64,000 nt of DNA from Leptolyngbya sp. Cla-17 (GTDB lineage Bacteria > Cyanobacteriota > Cyanobacteriia > Leptolyngbyales > Leptolyngbyaceae): the NCBI RefSeq assembly GCF_016807185.1, contig NZ_JAEVYN010000002.1, positions 1,358,528 through 1,422,527 on the forward strand, read 5' to 3'. The first letter of the stretch is position 1, and each line of letters begins with the position of its first letter. A program made the translations under genes and the position numbers. Shown piece by piece: positions 60,736 through 64,000 of the stretch. The notes under the pieces were generated by a model. The model saw only the letters and a program-made list of their open reading frames with translations, did no database searches and was not told the DNA's origin.

Positions 60736-61664
60736 GAAGATGATGTTGTCTGGAATCACCAGGTCTTTGGCTTTGTGGAAGGCTCCATTATCGACTTGGA
60801 GGATGTTGAGGCTATCTGGATACGCTTGCGAAAACTGTTCGAGAAAAAGCTGATAGCACTGCCTATCGACATGGGTAAATTGCAGAAAGAACAGCTCTCC
60901 GGTGGTTGGTTCCACGGCACCGTAAATCCAAAAGGCAATGAAGCTGCCATTGCCAACTGCCCAATGGTTTCACGCCTAAACTCGTGATCAAGCGACCAAC
61001 CGTCGTTTTCAATCCACAGCGACTCTCGTCAGCCGCAAAGTAGCGAAGCCGTTCAAACTCCGGTTTGACTAGCGCTGCATACTGTTTCAGCAGGATGAGG
61101 TCGTCGCTGAGGTTTGCTTAAAGGCCGTAAGGGCTTCTGGGTTCTGTTTGGCATGCACGGGACGGGCGGCTTTCAACTTCGCACCCAAGCGATACCGCAC
61201 CAGATGATGCACGGTGGCATACTCAGCTTCCACGTTCAAGGTTTCCGATAGCCATTGCTGCACTTGCGTATAGCTGCCAAAGCCTGTTTCAGGGTCATCC
61301 AACCGTCGTTTCAGGCTCGCCACTGCCCATGTTGGAATCACCTGCGGTCGTCCTGGGCTTTGGTGCGTTTCAAGCAGTCCGTTCAAGCCTGTTTCCCGGT
61401 ACTGGCTCAACCAGCGTTGTACGCTGCCCCGGTGCCGTCCAACCACTTTCGCAATCGCGCTAATACTCATGGCATCCGGTAACTGCAGCAAGTACAACAC
61501 TTGCAACCGTTCTTTTAGGTTCGGATTTGATTGCTGTTGAATCAGAGCTTCCAGTTCTGCCACTGTTTCTCGGATTTTGATGCGAGTGACACCCATCATT
61601 GCTGTTGTTCTCCACAAGCTAGACCTTAGTCTCCCATTTGTCACTCCCTTTTTTCGATTTGGTA
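60736..61664 (-). pseudogene. Truncated IS630 transposase (two-frame type)
   Basis: N-terminal frame from ~61599 (MMGVTRIKIRETVAELEALI; ISAIAKVVGRHRGSVQRWLSQYRETGLNGLLE; GSYTQVQQWLSETLNVEAEYATVHHLVRYRLGAKLKAARP) ends at FKQTSATTSSC, at the same place as in the element at 37186-38331. The catalytic part (EPTTGELFFLQFTHVDRQCYQ; NILQVDNGAFHKAKDL) has several frame breaks and is cut by the IS at 60735. The right end TTTGG-TA (61658-61664) matches an IS630 end, inserted into another IS630 fragment. Confidence 0.82.
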
Positions 61665-61890
61665 TCACTCGCAAAAAAAGAGCTATGGCTATCAAGAGCG
61701 CGATGAAACGCAACCGCAAGCCTTCCTCGCTCAATTGCAAGGGTATTGCGTAGAACAACTGGTTTACGTAGACCAGGCAGGGGTAGATGATACTGAAGAC
61801 TATGCCTATGGCTGGTGTGCTCAATCTGAGCGGTTTGAGGCGTTGAAGTAGGGCACCGCACCCAGCGCTAGCAGCGGTAAAGATTAGAAA
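61665..61890 (+). pseudogene. IS630 transposase fragment interrupted by another IS630
   Basis: Reads TRKK, then via an A7 run (61673-61679) KSYGYQERDETQPQAFLAQL, GYCVEQLVYVDQAGVDDTED and YAYGWCAQSERFEALK, closely matching the broken copy at 35347-36146. A deletion after EALK breaks the rest (GHRTQR is readable one frame away). Both 5' and 3' parts are missing. Confidence 0.82.
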
Positions 61891-62046
61891 GAGCAGGGCT
61901 GTTGTGTAGTCTTAAGCAAAGATGGAGATCAGAAAGCAGGGAGATGAAGTTAGGCAAAGCTCGTTTACCCAAAATTTCTCTTTGAGCGAGTCTGACAATT
62001 TAGCGTGATCAATTGACACACTCGCCCCTACCAAGCGACCTTATTC

Positions 62047-63156
62047 CTAAACCGTTACAACAGAAGGATTGATAGCATTGGCTTCTAATCCCTGGTTGTG
62101 CATCCAGGGTTGACCATCCAGTGCCATTTGCTCGATCATACTGGCAAGTCGCAGCGCTTTCAGGGCTTGTTCACCTCCCACTGAGGGCTGGTCGCCACCC
62201 CGAACACAGCTAACAAAATGCTCTAGCTCAGCGTGCAGTGGCTCAATATTGCTGGTATGCACCTTTTCAATCAAGCCATCTTGCCGATACAGCACTTGCC
62301 CATACTCTGTCATGTAGTTGGCAGTAGTTTGGCGATGAATCAAGATTTCATTATTGAGAAAGTTGGCTTCGGTCAACGAGCTTTTGCAATGGGCGGCAAT
62401 CCGGCGAATTTTGCGATGGGTCACTTTGCTTGCAGTGAGCGTTGCCACAATACCATTTGCAAAATTCAGTGTAGCGGTTACATAATCCAGATAGCTAGAA
62501 CCACCTGAACCGCGACTGCCGCTGGCGGTTAGTTTAACAACGGGAGCCGCCGCGAGTTCCAGCAACAAATCGATGTCGTGGATCATCAGGTCAAGAACGA
62601 CTGACACATCATTGGCGCGATCGCTGTAAGGACTCATGCGATGCGCTTCTAACGCCAATAATTCCTCCGTCTTCAACACCTTGCTGAGTTCTTGAAACGC
62701 CGGATTAAAGCGCTCAATGTGCCCCACCTGAAGAATACATTGGGATTCTGCCGCTGCATTCACCAGCGATTCTGCTTCGATAATGCTGGCGGCGATCGGT
62801 TTTTCAATCAGCACATGCACACCAGCTTGCAGACAGGCTAGCCCTACTGAATGGTGCAGGCGTGTCGGCACTGCCACACATACCGCATCAATGTGAGGCA
62901 GCAAATCCCGATAGTCTTCAAAAAAACGGACTCGATATTTACTAGCAGTATCAATACCGCGCTCCATATTAATGTCAGAGACTCCGACCAGTTCAACATC
63001 CTTTAACATGCTAAGGACGCGAGTATGGTGCTGCCCCATATTGCCGACCCCAACCACTCCCACGCGGATAGGTTCAGGCTGGTTCCGCTGCAACTGGGAG
63101 TTATGGGAACCTGCCGACATATTATTTTGCACTCCTGTCATCTCCTCCACCACCAA
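62047..63156 (-). CDS. Gfo/Idh/MocA-family oxidoreductase
   Basis: 369 aa. NAD(P)-binding motif RVGVVGVGNMGQHHTRVL (~32-49), the EKP motif of the family (HVLIEKPIAAS, Lys near 117) and a C-terminal domain with the substrate region DVSVVLDLMIHDIDLLLEL (Asp/His pair). It oxidises or reduces sugars or sugar derivatives; the substrate is unknown, and relatives act in cell-surface sugar synthesis. Start MVVEEMTGVQNNMSAGS; Met 7 or 13 are alternatives. It is divergent from the next gene (239 nt). Confidence 0.88.
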   Translation of the reverse strand: MVVEEMTGVQNNMSAGSHNSQLQRNQPEPIRVGVVGVGNMGQHHTRVLSMLKDVELVGVSDINMERGIDTASKYRVRFFEDYRDLLPHIDAVCVAVPTRLHHSVGLACLQAGVHVLIEKPIAASIIEAESLVNAAAESQCILQVGHIERFNPAFQELSKVLKTEELLALEAHRMSPYSDRANDVSVVLDLMIHDIDLLLELAAAPVVKLTASGSRGSGGSSYLDYVTATLNFANGIVATLTASKVTHRKIRRIAAHCKSSLTEANFLNNEILIHRQTTANYMTEYGQVLYRQDGLIEKVHTSNIEPLHAELEHFVSCVRGGDQPSVGGEQALKALRLASMIEQMALDGQPWMHNQGLEANAINPSVVTV

Positions 63157-63395
63157 AAAGGGCTAGTTCGTCGCCATATGCCTGATTAGCCATCCAGATA
63201 GTACCACAGCGACTATCTTTATAAAGAATTCCAAAGTGCCGTAGAGGTTCCTGGAAGCACAAACTATTTTGGAGTCAAGTTTCTTAATTTTCTATACGTT
63301 TCTATCCGAAGTTGGCTAATAGGTTTATGAATGCTAGAAAGAAGGGAACCCTCCCTAAGATGGTTGTACTTTTTTGTGAGTTTTAGCGTTCAGAC

Positions 63396-64000
63396 ATGAG
63401 ACACCTCTTAGCCTACTGGCAATTTACTTCAACTCGTAAAAAAATTGAAGCGATCGCACTGGTTAGCTTGCTCATTCTGGGTGGACTAACGCTCAAATCC
63501 GCAGCTCGTTCCAATGCCCGCAGCATTAGCATGTCTCCGAATGAGCCCGAAAAGGTGCAGGCAACCGCCAGCGCTCGGATTTTGCAGCGTCAAAAGCAAG
63601 AGCGTCAAATTCGTCCTGAAAATTACGATTTTGAGAAATTTCCGGTAGGGGCAGAGCATGAGCAACACTGGAAGCATTTACTGTGGACGACGGCGATCGT
63701 TGAACCCAAACAGCCCTTTGTCGTAGAAGCGCTCAATCGAATTTTGGCAATGACCCCGCGATCGGGTCTAACCAATGCCCAAATTCGCACGGTCGATATG
63801 GCTATGAAAGTAGCAAACCAGCTTTATTTGGGCGATTCTGCCTTCTATGGTGCGCTAGGGCAGCGTTTTTTAGACACGATCGCTCAGAGTCCTGATCCTG
63901 AATGGGTTGCCAAATCTCTTTCTTCCCTGTCAAAAGGGGGAATGCAGCCCAGTGAACTGCAACGCCTAGCAGAAAAGGCTAAAGCTCGATTTCCTAAGTG
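63396..64000 (+). CDS. N-terminal part of a conserved exported/anchored cyanobacterial protein (cut by edge)
   Basis: Starts MRHLLAYWQFTSTRKKIEAI, then a hydrophobic helix (LVSLLILGGLTL, ~22-33) acting as signal or anchor. The visible 201 residues include VGAEHEQHWKHLLWTTAIVE and a helical region SPDPEWVAKSLSSLSKGGMQPSELQRLAEKA (HEAT-like). The frame is open at the right edge, so the gene continues. I recognise the style of a cyanobacterial conserved protein but cannot name it. ATG 63396 is the only sensible start. Confidence 0.78.
   Translation, partial: MRHLLAYWQFTSTRKKIEAIALVSLLILGGLTLKSAARSNARSISMSPNEPEKVQATASARILQRQKQERQIRPENYDFEKFPVGAEHEQHWKHLLWTTAIVEPKQPFVVEALNRILAMTPRSGLTNAQIRTVDMAMKVANQLYLGDSAFYGALGQRFLDTIAQSPDPEWVAKSLSSLSKGGMQPSELQRLAEKAKARFPK

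Noticed and set aside
1..64000. tRNA, rRNA or other housekeeping RNA genes
   Set aside because: No tRNA T-loop with matching acceptor stem and no rRNA sequence was found by eye on either strand.

Overview
The window is a chromosomal segment of a cyanobacterium. The sequence shows a photosystem II D2 gene (psbD), an IctB-family bicarbonate-accumulation protein, two carboxysome shell genes (ccmK3-ccmK4), several cyanobacteria-only membrane proteins, and a very high density of the HIP1 palindrome GCGATCGC. The lineage cannot be fixed from this window. The many insertion sequences and the STAND/TPR locus would fit a filamentous or Leptolyngbya-like genome, but that is inference.

Layout. 1-7.0 kb: 3' part of a membrane protein, malate dehydrogenase, an alpha/beta hydrolase, a stand-alone psbD with its own terminator, a short transcript with a tiny ORF and a perfect Shine-Dalgarno, and ictB. 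7.2-9.1 kb: an OLD-like ATPase/TOPRIM nuclease (probable defence gene) and an orphan antitoxin-like gene. 9.1-18.5 kb: a TetR regulator divergent from a GST/flavin-barrel gene pair, three two-component genes, an MFS transporter and acetolactate synthase with a zinc-ribbon tail. 18.5-22.6 kb: a damaged STAND NTPase/TPR locus and a toxin-antitoxin pair. 22.6-24.6 kb: an IS110 element whose upstream region looks like a bridge-RNA locus. 24.6-33.5 kb: DacB, a lipid/quinone-like group (KASIII-diiron oxidase fusion, an unknown partner, a Coq4-like protein) and a Gld-type ABC exporter. 33.7-40.9 kb: a nest of insertion sequences (IS4/IS701-like, IS701, two IS630 types, IS1, two MITEs) around a cupin gene and a pseudogene. 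41-48.9 kb: a 3.8-kb modular SGNH/CBM9 protein flanked by a duplicated fragment of the neighbouring beta-propeller gene. 49-57.8 kb: small ORFs, ccmK3-ccmK4, glutaminase, an FtsH-type protease without its first membrane helix, and a DUF2232/UPF0284 group. 57.9-61.9 kb: a second IS cluster. 62-64 kb: a Gfo/Idh/MocA oxidoreductase and the start of a conserved exported or anchored protein.

How it fits together. The core functions are photosynthesis and carbon concentration (psbD, ictB, ccmK3/K4), central and nitrogen metabolism (mdh, ilvB, glsA) and envelope work (dacB, Gld exporter, FtsH). Between them lie accessory islands with defence-type genes and transposons. Several insertions can be dated relative to one another from target-site duplications (CTCTTCCT, TAAAACTC, ATAA, TA). 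The most interesting candidates for follow-up are the STAND/TPR locus, split by one in-frame TGA and ending in a frameshift inside a HIP1 site, the IS110 paired-stem RNA candidate, the KASIII-oxidase/Coq4-like neighbourhood, and the tiny peptide ORF with an 11-nt Shine-Dalgarno. No tRNA, rRNA or CRISPR array was seen.
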